Both the position numbers and the translations under genes were made by a program. From positions 210,001-274,000 of the forward strand of contig NZ_VANV01000003.1 of NCBI RefSeq assembly GCF_022496765.1: 64,000 nucleotides of DNA, written 5' to 3'. The stretch is from Acidaminobacter sp. JC074 (GTDB lineage: Bacteria > Bacillota > Clostridia > Peptostreptococcales > Acidaminobacteraceae). The notes below the pieces were generated by a model that saw nothing but the letters and a program-made list of their open reading frames with translations, was not told the origin of the DNA and ran no database searches. Of this stretch, positions 1 to 7,589 are shown piece by piece. Positions within the stretch are counted from its first letter, which is position 1. Every line of letters starts with the position of its first letter.

Positions 1-51
1 AGAGAAGGTGACGAACTTTCTATCTATGCGAGTGAAGGCGTAAAACATTAA
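1..51 (+). CDS. 3' end of an unidentified gene
   Basis: Only the last 16 codons and the TAA stop lie in the window; they read REGDELSIYASEGVKH. The frame is open from base 1 and is followed three bases later by a strong terminator hairpin, which supports it as a real gene end. The fragment is too short to assign a family. Confidence 0.6.
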   Translation, partial: REGDELSIYASEGVKH

Positions 52-53
52 TT

Positions 54-79
54 AAAAGACTGGGAAACCAGTCTTTTTG
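54..79 (+). terminator. Rho-independent terminator
   Basis: A perfect 10-bp stem (AAAAGACTGG / CCAGTCTTTT) with a GAAA tetraloop runs into a T tract. It closes the partial gene at the window start. Confidence 0.9.
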
Positions 80-170
80 TGACTTCAGGAACTGAATCTA
101 TGACGTCTGGATATAGATATTAGAAGTGATGAATCTTATTCTGTTATTAGATGAAGATAAGGAGTCTGAA

Positions 171-2591
171 ATGTTTAAAAAAATTATATTACTTATGTTA
201 TGGTTTGCATTAGTAGCTTGTCAGGCAACTGACTTAGATCAAATTACAGATAAACTGTCAGTAAACAGCGATGATTTGATCGATGTTGCACAGGAAGCAA
301 CTCAAAGTTTGTCAGGTTCTCATGAAACTGGTGTGGTAGAAGTGAATACTGAACAAGAAGTTGAATATATTTTTGATGAGGATGGCTTTAAGCTTATAAG
401 TGGTGATGTTGGAAATTTAGCAAAATATTTTCCTGAAAGCATTAGTCATGAAAGCGATCAACCTTTGTATTCGCTAGCCTATACAACTTTGGAAAGTTTT
501 GATGACGTCCTATTTTATTTTAATGAATTGCTAGAAGGAACGCGTCTTTATTATGCTATGAAAGTAGATGAGACTGCAGAGTTGACAGGACGTATGAATG
601 ACAAGCATATAACAGTTCGGATACATGTTGAAGATGGTCAAACACATGTGGATTTTTTTGAATCTGAACTTGCCATAGAAGATATAAATGAAGCTACTAC
701 AATAGATAGTAATTTGTCTGATTTTACAGATTACCAAGGACAGGATTTCGATTTGACATCAATTGATACAAGTCCTCTAAGGCCAGTATCATCAAGATTT
801 GAGTTGTTTGAAGAAGTTCAGTTTTCAGATGACTTTTCAATGTATGTCTCGTATTATAGGTATGAAACTTATGAGGACAATACCTATATGCTTTTAAACG
901 ATGATCTAGAAGGGCTCGATATAGAAGGAATATATGTATCAGAAAGCGATGTGACACAAGTTTTTTCGTTAGACGATTATTCTTTAATGTGGGAAGAAGA
1001 TGGCTATGCCTTAAGAGATGATATTTACAGTCTTGATTACCAAATCAACAAGTGTAGACCGCATTTTGATAAGATAACAGCCTATAATTTATCGACTCCA
1101 GATGATGAATTGGTAGATATTCATCTTACAGCAAAAGATTATCATGTGATTTTCTGGTTTGATAAAAGGACGCATATGGTCATGAAAAAAGAGAGCAAAA
1201 TAAGAGACGAAAATGGTAGAGTGACTTCTAGTTTCTGGATGGTTGAAAATCTTGAAAGAGACATTGAGGTAAACGAGCTCATTTCTGGCCCAATTAGCGT
1301 TGAGTTTAATCCTCTTGAATATGGTTTTGACTTTAACTTTGAAGGGTTAAATATAGATGATACTCCTTATTACAGTTATAAGGTATCAAATTACACTAAT
1401 AAAGAAAATGATGTCTTGAGACTGAATGCTTTCGATCATAGAGGTTTCAGTGGTCAAAAGCTTAATTATTATGTCAAGGAATACTCGTGGAACAACAAGG
1501 AAAAATATTACTCAGACAGGTTTGAAACTGTATGGATAAAAGGTGTAAATTACTACAAAGAAGTCAAAGTTAATGACAATGAAAACTACCAGTATTATTT
1601 TATAGATGATATTTTATACAAAATTGACTGGTTGACTCATAATGGTCAAACTAATAAAGCGGGTTATTTCGTAAATTACAATAATCTGTATGGACCAAAG
1701 AAGCCTTCTTATCATCCATTTGATTATCCGGATGAAACTTACATTGTAAGAAAAATCACTGTCGATATAAATGGTCAACCTATGTGGTTTGAAGAAAGCT
1801 TATCACCTAAAGAAATGATTCAACGCTTGACCAATATAAAAACAGGGATCATTGAAAATGAACGACATTTTGATTTTGCAGGAAAACTCATATTTGAGAT
1901 GACTCTTACTGAAAGTTTGGATGTGGATATTTCAGACGAAATGTTAACGCCTCCAGATATAGATTATCAAGATTTAACCAAAGATAACTATATGAATAGA
2001 GGTTACTTAAGAAGCTTTGAAATAGCTCTAGATCGTATGTTTGTGAAGTCAAATGATATGATAATGTTGTTAAATGAGTCAGAAAATCAAAAAGAGTTGA
2101 TTGAGATTTTTTATCGAAGTTATGAACTTGGGCAACTGATTGATCCTGTTTATCGGATTGAAAAGGATGGTTATGTCATCAGGACAATGAGAGACGGATT
2201 ATTTTATAGGATATGTGACACCTCTGAAGAAGCAGATGCCTATGGACGTAGTGTTGATGAAGACAAGTTCTTTGATATTAATGCCTTGGAAATTCTGTTT
2301 GCAACTTATGATACGCTTGCCTTATACAATCCTGAAAACATAGGTGTTAGTGAGCAGTATAAGGTCTATGAATATCAATTTGATGACTTTGGTATTCTTA
2401 GTATTCAAACCTATTATATTGAGGATCCCAAAAATCTTGATTCTATCATGGACAAAACGGATTATACGCTTTCATATGGTGATTTTGATGAAACTGTTTA
2501 TAATAAGGATTTTAAAAATTCCTACAAAATATATGATTATGGGGAAACCAGCATAGATGATGGTGAGCATAGACCATTTTGGTTGGATTAA
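171..2591 (+). CDS. Large lipoprotein of unknown function
   Basis: Predicted 806-residue secreted lipoprotein. I chose the ATG at 171 because AAGGAG lies six bases upstream and the product opens with a lipoprotein signal (MFKKIILLMLWFALVAC) whose lipobox LVAC puts the lipidated cysteine at residue 17. An in-frame ATG at 126 would bury the signal. The mature part is rich in Asp, Glu and Tyr, has no further membrane segment and no motif I recognise. Its mix of beta-prone, acidic segments suggests a large surface-exposed fold, which is inference. It sits alone between terminators or promoter gaps. No function is assigned. Confidence 0.85.
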   Translation: MFKKIILLMLWFALVACQATDLDQITDKLSVNSDDLIDVAQEATQSLSGSHETGVVEVNTEQEVEYIFDEDGFKLISGDVGNLAKYFPESISHESDQPLYSLAYTTLESFDDVLFYFNELLEGTRLYYAMKVDETAELTGRMNDKHITVRIHVEDGQTHVDFFESELAIEDINEATTIDSNLSDFTDYQGQDFDLTSIDTSPLRPVSSRFELFEEVQFSDDFSMYVSYYRYETYEDNTYMLLNDDLEGLDIEGIYVSESDVTQVFSLDDYSLMWEEDGYALRDDIYSLDYQINKCRPHFDKITAYNLSTPDDELVDIHLTAKDYHVIFWFDKRTHMVMKKESKIRDENGRVTSSFWMVENLERDIEVNELISGPISVEFNPLEYGFDFNFEGLNIDDTPYYSYKVSNYTNKENDVLRLNAFDHRGFSGQKLNYYVKEYSWNNKEKYYSDRFETVWIKGVNYYKEVKVNDNENYQYYFIDDILYKIDWLTHNGQTNKAGYFVNYNNLYGPKKPSYHPFDYPDETYIVRKITVDINGQPMWFEESLSPKEMIQRLTNIKTGIIENERHFDFAGKLIFEMTLTESLDVDISDEMLTPPDIDYQDLTKDNYMNRGYLRSFEIALDRMFVKSNDMIMLLNESENQKELIEIFYRSYELGQLIDPVYRIEKDGYVIRTMRDGLFYRICDTSEEADAYGRSVDEDKFFDINALEILFATYDTLALYNPENIGVSEQYKVYEYQFDDFGILSIQTYYIEDPKNLDSIMDKTDYTLSYGDFDETVYNKDFKNSYKIYDYGETSIDDGEHRPFWLD

Positions 2592-2691
2592 ACATGGTTT
2601 GTTAATGACTTGTAACTACAAATCAGTTACTTGAGGATTAAGATATTTTCTTTAGTTATTGTTAAAGTAAAAGTATAGGGAGGATTATCTT

Positions 2692-3012
2692 ATGGAAAAT
2701 GTAAGAAGTGAAAAGAAAAAAGAAACCAACAAATGGCTGTGCGCATTAGCATACTTGATCTTTTTTGCACCACTATTAGCTGATAGTGAAAATCAGACTT
2801 ATAAGTTTCATGCTAACCAGTCCTTGATTTTGCTGATTCTTTATATTGCCGTTAATGTAATTGGTGCAATAATACCCGTAATAGGATGGTTGATTATTTT
2901 GCCTCTGGGTGGTTTGTTCTGCTTGATACTATTTATTATGGGGATTGTTAACAGCATCAATGAGAATGAAAAAGAATTGCCTTTGATTGGCAAATATCGT
3001 TTAATTAAATGA
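2692..3012 (+). CDS. DUF4870/Tic20-like small membrane protein
   Basis: 106 residues preceded by GGGAGG. A short charged N-terminus is followed by a hydrophobic segment around residues 15-30, a short loop with HANQS, and two long hydrophobic segments around 42-62 and 65-88. The order KWLCALAYL...HANQSL...GW...NS is typical of DUF4870-type proteins, whose role is unknown. It is a single gene, with its own terminator immediately downstream. The family assignment rests on pattern recognition only. Confidence 0.75.
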   Translation: MENVRSEKKKETNKWLCALAYLIFFAPLLADSENQTYKFHANQSLILLILYIAVNVIGAIIPVIGWLIILPLGGLFCLILFIMGIVNSINENEKELPLIGKYRLIK

Positions 3013-3014
3013 TT

Positions 3015-3056
3015 AAAATGTGTTATCAAGATGTGATAACACATTTTTATTTTTCT
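3015..3056 (+). terminator. Rho-independent terminator
   Basis: A 14-bp perfect stem (AAAATGTGTTATCA / TGATAACACATTTT), a 5-base loop and a T-rich run follow the DUF4870-like gene. Confidence 0.9.
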
Positions 3057-3118
3057 GGATTAAGGTCATATTCTATATATTATAATTTACGTATCGAAGA
3101 GCTGAGGAGGTCGATAAC

Positions 3119-3196
3119 TTGACAGAATCAGACAATATAGTTTATATGCTTCCTTGTAAGTTCGTTAAAAAAGACGATTTTATAAACTGGATATAA
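3119..3196 (+). CDS. Possible 25-residue small ORF
   Basis: A TTG codon lies eight bases after a good GAGGAGG ribosome site, and a TATAAT box sits at 3081-3086. It reads a 25-residue peptide ending in KKDDFINWI. The ribosome site is better than chance, but the ORF is very short and starts with TTG. It could be a small protein, a leader peptide or the remnant of a deleted gene. Apart from this and the regulatory sites next to the peroxiredoxin I see nothing else between 3057 and 3303. Confidence 0.25.
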   Translation: MTESDNIVYMLPCKFVKKDDFINWI

Positions 3197-3211
3197 TGTT
3201 ATAAATTAAAC

Positions 3212-3248
3212 TGTAATGATTACAAAAGTGTATTGACAACGATTATCA
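3212..3248 (+). promoter_or_regulatory. Two tandem Fur/PerR-like operators
   Basis: Two inverted repeats with centres 23 bp apart precede the peroxiredoxin. The first is a perfect 6-1-6 palindrome TGTAATGATTACA (3212-3224). The second, TGACAACGATTATCA (3234-3248), matches the Fur-type 7-1-7 consensus TGATAATnATTATCA except for two T-to-C changes, and it overlaps the -35 box. This layout suits repression by a Fur-family protein (PerR or Fur). Which member binds is inference. Confidence 0.6.
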
Positions 3249-3261
3249 GTTAGGTTATGAT
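3233..3261 (+). promoter_or_regulatory. Sigma-A promoter of the peroxiredoxin gene
   Basis: TTGACA (3233-3238), a 17-bp spacer and TATGAT (3256-3261). The -35 box lies inside the downstream Fur/PerR-like operator. Confidence 0.8.
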
Positions 3262-3303
3262 GTTTATGAACTAATAAATAACAACCAAATGGAGGACAAA
3301 TAA

Positions 3304-3825
3304 ATGAGTAGATTAGTAGGAAAACAAGCACCAGATTTCAAATTTAACGCTGCAACAGGTGATGGAAAAGAGTTTGTAGAAATTAAGCTAGAAGATTACA
3401 AAGGTAAGTGGTTAGTATTATTTTTCTATCCTTTAGATTTTACATTTGTATGCCCAACAGAGATTACAGGCTACTCTAAGCAAATTGAAAAGTTTAAGTC
3501 GCTTGGTGCAGAAGTATTAGGTGTAAGTGTGGATTCTGAGCATTCTCACAAAGCATGGATCAACAGTTCTTTAGGTCAGATTAACTTCCCACTTGGATCT
3601 GATATGACTAAGAAAGTATCTGATGATTACGGTGTGCTAATTGAAGAAGAGGGTATTGCATTAAGAGGTTTATTCATCATTAATCCAGAAGGTGTATTAC
3701 AGTACTCGGTTGTACATGACTTAAATGTTGGTAGAAGTGTTGATGAAACTTTAAGAGTGTTACAAGCGCTTCAAACTGGTGGATTATGTCCAATGGATTG
3801 GGAAGTTGGAGAAGACTTGTTATAA
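3304..3825 (+). CDS. 2-Cys peroxiredoxin (AhpC/TSA family)
   Basis: Thioredoxin-fold peroxidase that reduces H2O2, organic peroxides and peroxynitrite in the cytoplasm. At 173 residues it has the usual length. The peroxidatic cysteine is C50 in FVCPTE and the resolving cysteine is C162 in GGLCPMDW, so it is a typical 2-Cys enzyme acting as a dimer. TGGAGG precedes the ATG. No ahpF or thioredoxin reductase gene is adjacent, so the electron donor is not shown here; a rubredoxin gene lies about 1.7 kb downstream. Monocistronic, with a strong promoter and operator-like repeats that suggest peroxide or metal control. Confidence 0.95.
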   Translation: MSRLVGKQAPDFKFNAATGDGKEFVEIKLEDYKGKWLVLFFYPLDFTFVCPTEITGYSKQIEKFKSLGAEVLGVSVDSEHSHKAWINSSLGQINFPLGSDMTKKVSDDYGVLIEEEGIALRGLFIINPEGVLQYSVVHDLNVGRSVDETLRVLQALQTGGLCPMDWEVGEDLL

Positions 3826-3834
3826 ATTAAAGTT

Positions 3835-3861
3835 GAGGACTCACATTGTGGGTCTTTTTTT
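3835..3861 (+). terminator. Rho-independent terminator
   Basis: GACTCAC/GTGGGTC stem with an ATT loop and one G-T pair, followed by seven Ts. Confidence 0.85.
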
Positions 3862-3914
3862 AATGGAAACATTTTAACTGTTTATACATAGATATGGAGG
3901 ATATCTTATGATTT

Positions 3915-3945
3915 TTGAGTAATCTACTAACTTTTTTGGTATAAT
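3915..3945 (+). promoter_or_regulatory. Probable sigma-A promoter
   Basis: TTGAGT and TATAAT separated by 19 bp, about 30 bp ahead of the degenerate-GGDEF membrane protein gene. Confidence 0.45.
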
Positions 3946-3975
3946 AGATATAAGTATATTATAAAAGGACGGGAT

Positions 3976-4791
3976 ATGAGAACGAAAAATAATAAATTAC
4001 TTTACATTATACTTGTGATAATGCTTCTAATAAGCATAACATTGGTAGTCTTATTTTCAGATATGCTGATTGTAGATTGGCTGATAGTGGTAGCTGTATT
4101 TCTAGTTGGCCTATTGTCTATTAGAAAATCGATGGTGGCAGGGCTAATCACTGCATTTGTGATTACCTTATTGTATGGTGTGTCAGTCTTAGTCACTGGC
4201 ACTAATGAGTCTTTTTCACCTATAGGCATCAATTACTACAACTTATTTATGCCTTCGATAGCAGCAATGCTTCTTGTTGGTCTAGGTTTGGTAAATCAAA
4301 ATAACCAAGAAGAACTTGAAGGTGATGAGGATGATTTTAGCAATCTGTTTGAATACGAGAAGACACTCGCCATTGAAGTAGAGAGAGCTAAACGATATGA
4401 ACTACCTCTTTCTTTGTTGGCTATTAGAATTGAATCTTTGAATGCTTTGATTAAAGCTTATGATAAAAGCACTGGCGATAAGTTTATCAATCACTTTGCG
4501 TCTTTTATTGTTGAAACAACAAGGCAATCAGATCAACATTATCGACTAGAGGAAAATCTATTTCTTATGATTTTGCCATGTACTGATAATGAAGGTGCCA
4601 TGCTTTTAAAAGAAAGATTCATAGAGGAATTTGAGTCCATGGAAATAGTGGTTAAGTCAAGTCATCAACCCATGTTAATAGAAGTTGATATCATCGTAGA
4701 GTCTTTAGAAGATCATATCTCGGCTTCAGAGTTACATGAACTAATTGAGATTGAGTTGGCTCAGAGGGGAAAAAATGAAGAAAATAATTAG
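3976..4791 (+). CDS. Membrane protein with degenerate GGDEF domain
   Basis: 271 residues. Three to four hydrophobic segments occupy roughly residues 8-30, 35-50, 53-75 and 88-110, followed by an acidic linker. From about residue 125 the pattern of a GGDEF domain is recognisable (E..RAKRYELPLSLLAIRIES ... FINHFASFIVETTRQSD). At the signature, however, the sequence is RLEENLF in place of RxGGDEF, so the active-site glycines are gone and diguanylate cyclase activity is unlikely. A sensory or c-di-GMP binding role is possible but not shown. Its 3' end overlaps the downstream SPOR gene by 17 bp, so the two are likely co-translated. Confidence 0.8.
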   Translation: MRTKNNKLLYIILVIMLLISITLVVLFSDMLIVDWLIVVAVFLVGLLSIRKSMVAGLITAFVITLLYGVSVLVTGTNESFSPIGINYYNLFMPSIAAMLLVGLGLVNQNNQEELEGDEDDFSNLFEYEKTLAIEVERAKRYELPLSLLAIRIESLNALIKAYDKSTGDKFINHFASFIVETTRQSDQHYRLEENLFLMILPCTDNEGAMLLKERFIEEFESMEIVVKSSHQPMLIEVDIIVESLEDHISASELHELIEIELAQRGKNEENN

Positions 4792-5437
4792 TATAGTGAT
4801 GGTGCTTTTGATCATAATGAATATGAGTATGGTTTTTGCAGAAGACTATTATGTTCAAGTCGGTGCATTTGAGTCAGAAGCTAAGGCTGTAAAATACACC
4901 AACTATTTAAACGATATAGGCTATACAGCAGTTATGATACCTGTTTATGACTTGTACAAAGTGTTTTTAGGACCTTTAGAAACTGAAGAGGCTGCAAGGG
5001 CTGTTTTGAAAACCTATAAATCAAGTGGTCAAGATGCTTTTTTTGTCATAGGCAGTCAAATGTATTATCAAAGACCAGTTCTAGAAGAAGTTGAAGAACA
5101 AGTGACAGAAGAGCCTGTAGAAGAAACAAGTGATGAGGAAACCGTTGAAGAAGTGGTCGAAACAGAAAGCGAAGATGTTGAAGAAGAGGCCGTAGAAGAG
5201 ACCGCAGAAGAGACGGATGATGAGACTACCTCTACAGATTCTGAAGAAGAGCATGTAGAGTTAGAAGTCGTTGAACCTATAGATGTAGATGAAACAATTG
5301 TTACACGTGTTGTTGAACAGCCAGGAAGTGAAGAAGCTGATTATAAATTATTCACAATTACCTTAATTGTGGTTTTATGGTTACTATTTATTGCTGTTGT
5401 AGTTGTTGTTAGGTTAAGACAAAGCAAGAATGGTTAA
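4775..5437 (+). CDS. SPOR-domain secreted/membrane protein
   Basis: 220 residues from the ATG at 4775, chosen because GAGGGG lies just upstream and a clean signal peptide follows (MKKIISIVMVLLIIMNMSMVFA, cut near residue 22). Residues 23-93 form a SPOR domain (YYVQVGAFESEAKA...YKVFLGPLETEEAA), which in known proteins binds denuded septal peptidoglycan. Residues 105-185 are a low-complexity Glu/Val/Thr region, and a single membrane helix near the C-terminus ends in basic residues. The order signal-SPOR-acidic spacer-membrane anchor places the SPOR domain outside the cell. A link to cell division or sporulation is inference. Confidence 0.85.
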   Translation: MKKIISIVMVLLIIMNMSMVFAEDYYVQVGAFESEAKAVKYTNYLNDIGYTAVMIPVYDLYKVFLGPLETEEAARAVLKTYKSSGQDAFFVIGSQMYYQRPVLEEVEEQVTEEPVEETSDEETVEEVVETESEDVEEEAVEETAEETDDETTSTDSEEEHVELEVVEPIDVDETIVTRVVEQPGSEEADYKLFTITLIVVLWLLFIAVVVVVRLRQSKNG

Positions 5438-5459
5438 AGATCACATTTGTGATCTTTTT
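5436..5459 (+). terminator. Rho-independent terminator
   Basis: Perfect AAAGATCACA/TGTGATCTTT stem with a TT loop and a T run; it begins inside the stop codon of the SPOR gene. Confidence 0.9.
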
Positions 5460-5488
5460 GTGTATAGATATAGAAACGAGGAGGGCGT

Positions 5489-5680
5489 ATGGATAAAAGA
5501 ATTTGTGAATGCGGTTACATTTATAATCCTACTTATGGGGACATTACTTCTGATATAAATCCAGGGACAAAGTTTGATGAACTACCTGAAAATTGGCAGT
5601 GCCCTTTCTGTGGTTCTAAGAAAGAAAGTTTTAGAATAGAGCATAAAAGAAAGAAAGCTAAATTTGTATCTTTCAGATAA
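5489..5680 (+). CDS. Rubredoxin with a CxC first knuckle
   Basis: 63-residue iron protein for one-electron transfer, here probably in oxygen or peroxide defence given the peroxiredoxin and desulfoferrodoxin genes elsewhere in the window. GAGGAGGG precedes the ATG. The second ligand pair is normal (C38-P-F-C41-G) and the core GY.Y.P..GD...PGT.F..LP..W.CP.CG fits the family. The first pair reads C6-E-C8-G, with one residue between the cysteines instead of the usual two. The codons (tgt gaa tgc ggt) show this directly. A basic C-terminal extension of about 13 residues follows the fold. Confidence 0.9.
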   Translation: MDKRICECGYIYNPTYGDITSDINPGTKFDELPENWQCPFCGSKKESFRIEHKRKKAKFVSFR

Positions 5681-5688
5681 TGTATATT

Positions 5689-5754
5689 ATTCCGGTATAG
5701 TATTGACAAGATAAAAAACATCTGTTATATTATACGTAATTCCGATAGGATTAA
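5689..5754 (+). promoter_or_regulatory. Repeated ATTCCGrTA elements flanking the cysK promoter
   Basis: ATTCCGGTATAG starts at 5689 and ATTCCGATAGGATT at 5739, exactly 50 bp apart, with the promoter between them. The style (ATTCC followed by TA and GGA) resembles operators of Rrf2-family regulators such as CymR or IscR, which control cysteine genes in Bacillota. The identity of the binding protein is inference. Confidence 0.4.
5703..5731 (+). promoter_or_regulatory. Sigma-A promoter of cysK-cysQ
   Basis: TTGACA (5703-5708), a 17-bp spacer and TATATT (5726-5731), with TG one base before the -10 box. Confidence 0.8.
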
Positions 5755-5772
5755 CGTATAAAGGAGAGCTTG

Positions 5773-6696
5773 ATGAAAGTTGCAAATAAATTAACAGACT
5801 TAATTGGCAAGACGCCAATGCTAAAATTAAATAATTATAATGAAACAAAGGGTGTAGATGGTATCATTGCCAAATTAGAGTATTTTAATCCACTTGGTAG
5901 TGTCAAAGACCGTGCTGCATTTGAAATGATTGATGCTGCAGAAAAAGATGGTAAATTGACACCAGGAACTGTGATAATTGAACCGACAAGTGGTAATACA
6001 GGTGTTGGTCTAGCATTTGTTGCTGCATCAAAAGGTTATGATCTGATTTTAACCATGCCAGATACAATGAGTGTAGAAAGAAGAAACTTATTATCTGCTC
6101 TTGGTGCTAAATTGATTTTAACACCAGGTGCTGGCGGTATGAAAGCTGCTATAGATAAGGCTTATGAATTACAAGAAGAGTATGAGAAGTCTTTTATTCC
6201 ACAGCAGTTTGAAAACAATGCTAATCCAGATGCACATAGAAAAACAACAGCATTAGAAATTTTAGAAGATTTAGATGAAAAAGTTGATATTTTTGTTGCA
6301 GGTGTTGGTACAGGTGGTACAATAACAGGAGTAGGTGAAACATTAAAAGAAAAATTAAAAGACGTAAAAATCGTTGCTGTAGAACCTGAAGGTTCAGCTG
6401 TTATTTCTGGTGAGTCACCAGGTCCTCATAAGATTCAAGGGATTGGTGCAGGATTTATTCCAAAGAATTTAAATACAGAAGTGATAGACGAAGTTATAAA
6501 AGTAAAGAATGAAGATGCCTTTGAAACAAGTAAACAAGTGGCAAGATCTGAAGGCCTTCTTGTAGGTATTTCTTCTGGTGCGGCTTTACATGCTGCAACT
6601 GTATTGGCTTCAAGACCAGAGAACAAAGGTAAAAACATTGTCGTTTTATTAGCTGATTCAGGGGAACGTTATTTATCAACAGCACTTTATAGTTAG
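5773..6696 (+). CDS. cysK: Cysteine synthase (O-acetylserine sulfhydrylase)
   Basis: PLP enzyme that makes L-cysteine from O-acetylserine and sulfide in the cytoplasm. At 307 residues it has the family length. The PLP lysine is K45 in GSVKDRAAF, the substrate loop is PTSGNTG (71-77), and the phosphate-binding loop is GTGGTITG near residue 180. The ATG at 5773 is six bases after AAGGAG; the TTG just before it is too close. It is followed 11 bp later by cysQ, forming a sulfur-assimilation pair. It has its own promoter with ATTCC-type repeats, so regulation by cysteine supply is likely. Confidence 0.95.
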   Translation: MKVANKLTDLIGKTPMLKLNNYNETKGVDGIIAKLEYFNPLGSVKDRAAFEMIDAAEKDGKLTPGTVIIEPTSGNTGVGLAFVAASKGYDLILTMPDTMSVERRNLLSALGAKLILTPGAGGMKAAIDKAYELQEEYEKSFIPQQFENNANPDAHRKTTALEILEDLDEKVDIFVAGVGTGGTITGVGETLKEKLKDVKIVAVEPEGSAVISGESPGPHKIQGIGAGFIPKNLNTEVIDEVIKVKNEDAFETSKQVARSEGLLVGISSGAALHAATVLASRPENKGKNIVVLLADSGERYLSTALYS

Positions 6697-6707
6697 TGAG
6701 GTCAGTT

Positions 6708-7484
6708 ATGTATGAAAAAGCTTTATCAGTAGCAAAAGAGGCTGCCATCGAGGCGGGAAAAGTTATAATGCAGTATTATAAATCATCTTATGAAGTGGAT
6801 ATTAAGGAGGATGACTCTCCTTTAACATGCGCTGATAAGGCTGCTGATGAAGTGATTGAAAAAATGATTCGAGATGCCTTTCCAGATGATGCGATTTTAT
6901 CTGAAGAATCTGTTGATGACATGAGTCGTTTAGAAGAGACCTATGTGTGGGTCATAGATCCCATGGATGGCACCAAAGAGTTTATCAATCATACCGATGA
7001 GTTTACTGTTAATATAGCTCTTGTAAAAGATGGTCATCCTGTGATAGGTGTTATATACGTACCTGTTACAAGGGAAATGTACTATGCTTATAAAGGACAA
7101 GGCAGTTTTTATGAACATGATGGTGTGATTACAAAAAATCAAGTTTCCGATAGAAAAGAGAACTTGAGGCTTGTGTCTAGTAAATTCCATAAGTCAGAAG
7201 CATTTCTTGATTTTGTTGAAAAACATGCAAAAGACATCAGTGCAGTAGAAAGTGTCGGCTCATCACTGAAAGGTTGTATGATAGCAAGAGGTCTTGCTGA
7301 AGCTTATTTCAGATTTGGTTACACAAGTGAATGGGATACAGCAGCTCAGCAGATTATCGCTGAAGAGGCAGGTGGCTATTTTATGCAGCTGGATCATACA
7401 GTCATGACTTACAATAGAAAAGATGTACTTAATCGAAAAGGTTTTTATATCGTAAACAACGCAAATAGTATTTTACTGGGATAG
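6708..7484 (+). CDS. cysQ: 3'(2'),5'-bisphosphate nucleotidase / IMPase family (CysQ)
   Basis: 258 residues of the Mg-dependent, Li-sensitive inositol monophosphatase fold. Metal and substrate motifs are present: SEES (residues 65-68), DPMDGTKEF (84-92) and WDTAA near residue 211. The DGTKEF form is typical of CysQ, which hydrolyses 3'-phosphoadenosine 5'-phosphate to AMP. Directly following cysK, a role in sulfur metabolism fits. The ATG at 6708 has GTGAGG six bases upstream. It could instead act on inositol phosphate; I favour CysQ from motif and context. Confidence 0.85.
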   Translation: MYEKALSVAKEAAIEAGKVIMQYYKSSYEVDIKEDDSPLTCADKAADEVIEKMIRDAFPDDAILSEESVDDMSRLEETYVWVIDPMDGTKEFINHTDEFTVNIALVKDGHPVIGVIYVPVTREMYYAYKGQGSFYEHDGVITKNQVSDRKENLRLVSSKFHKSEAFLDFVEKHAKDISAVESVGSSLKGCMIARGLAEAYFRFGYTSEWDTAAQQIIAEEAGGYFMQLDHTVMTYNRKDVLNRKGFYIVNNANSILLG

Positions 7485-7506
7485 CTTAGCTATCTCTTTT
7501 ATTTTC
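7480..7506 (+). terminator. Rho-independent terminator
   Basis: GATAGC/GCTATC stem with a TTA loop followed by a T-rich stretch; overlaps the cysQ stop codon. Confidence 0.75.
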
Positions 7507-7589
7507 TTAAAAATGTTAGAATTCTAATTTTCTTATTGACTCTATACCTACTATATGGTTTATAGTATTAAGGGTACGGAGGTGACATT

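Noticed and set aside
5732..5772. T-box or S-box leader before cysK
   Set aside because: The leader after the promoter is only about 35 bases, too short, and contains no terminator hairpin.
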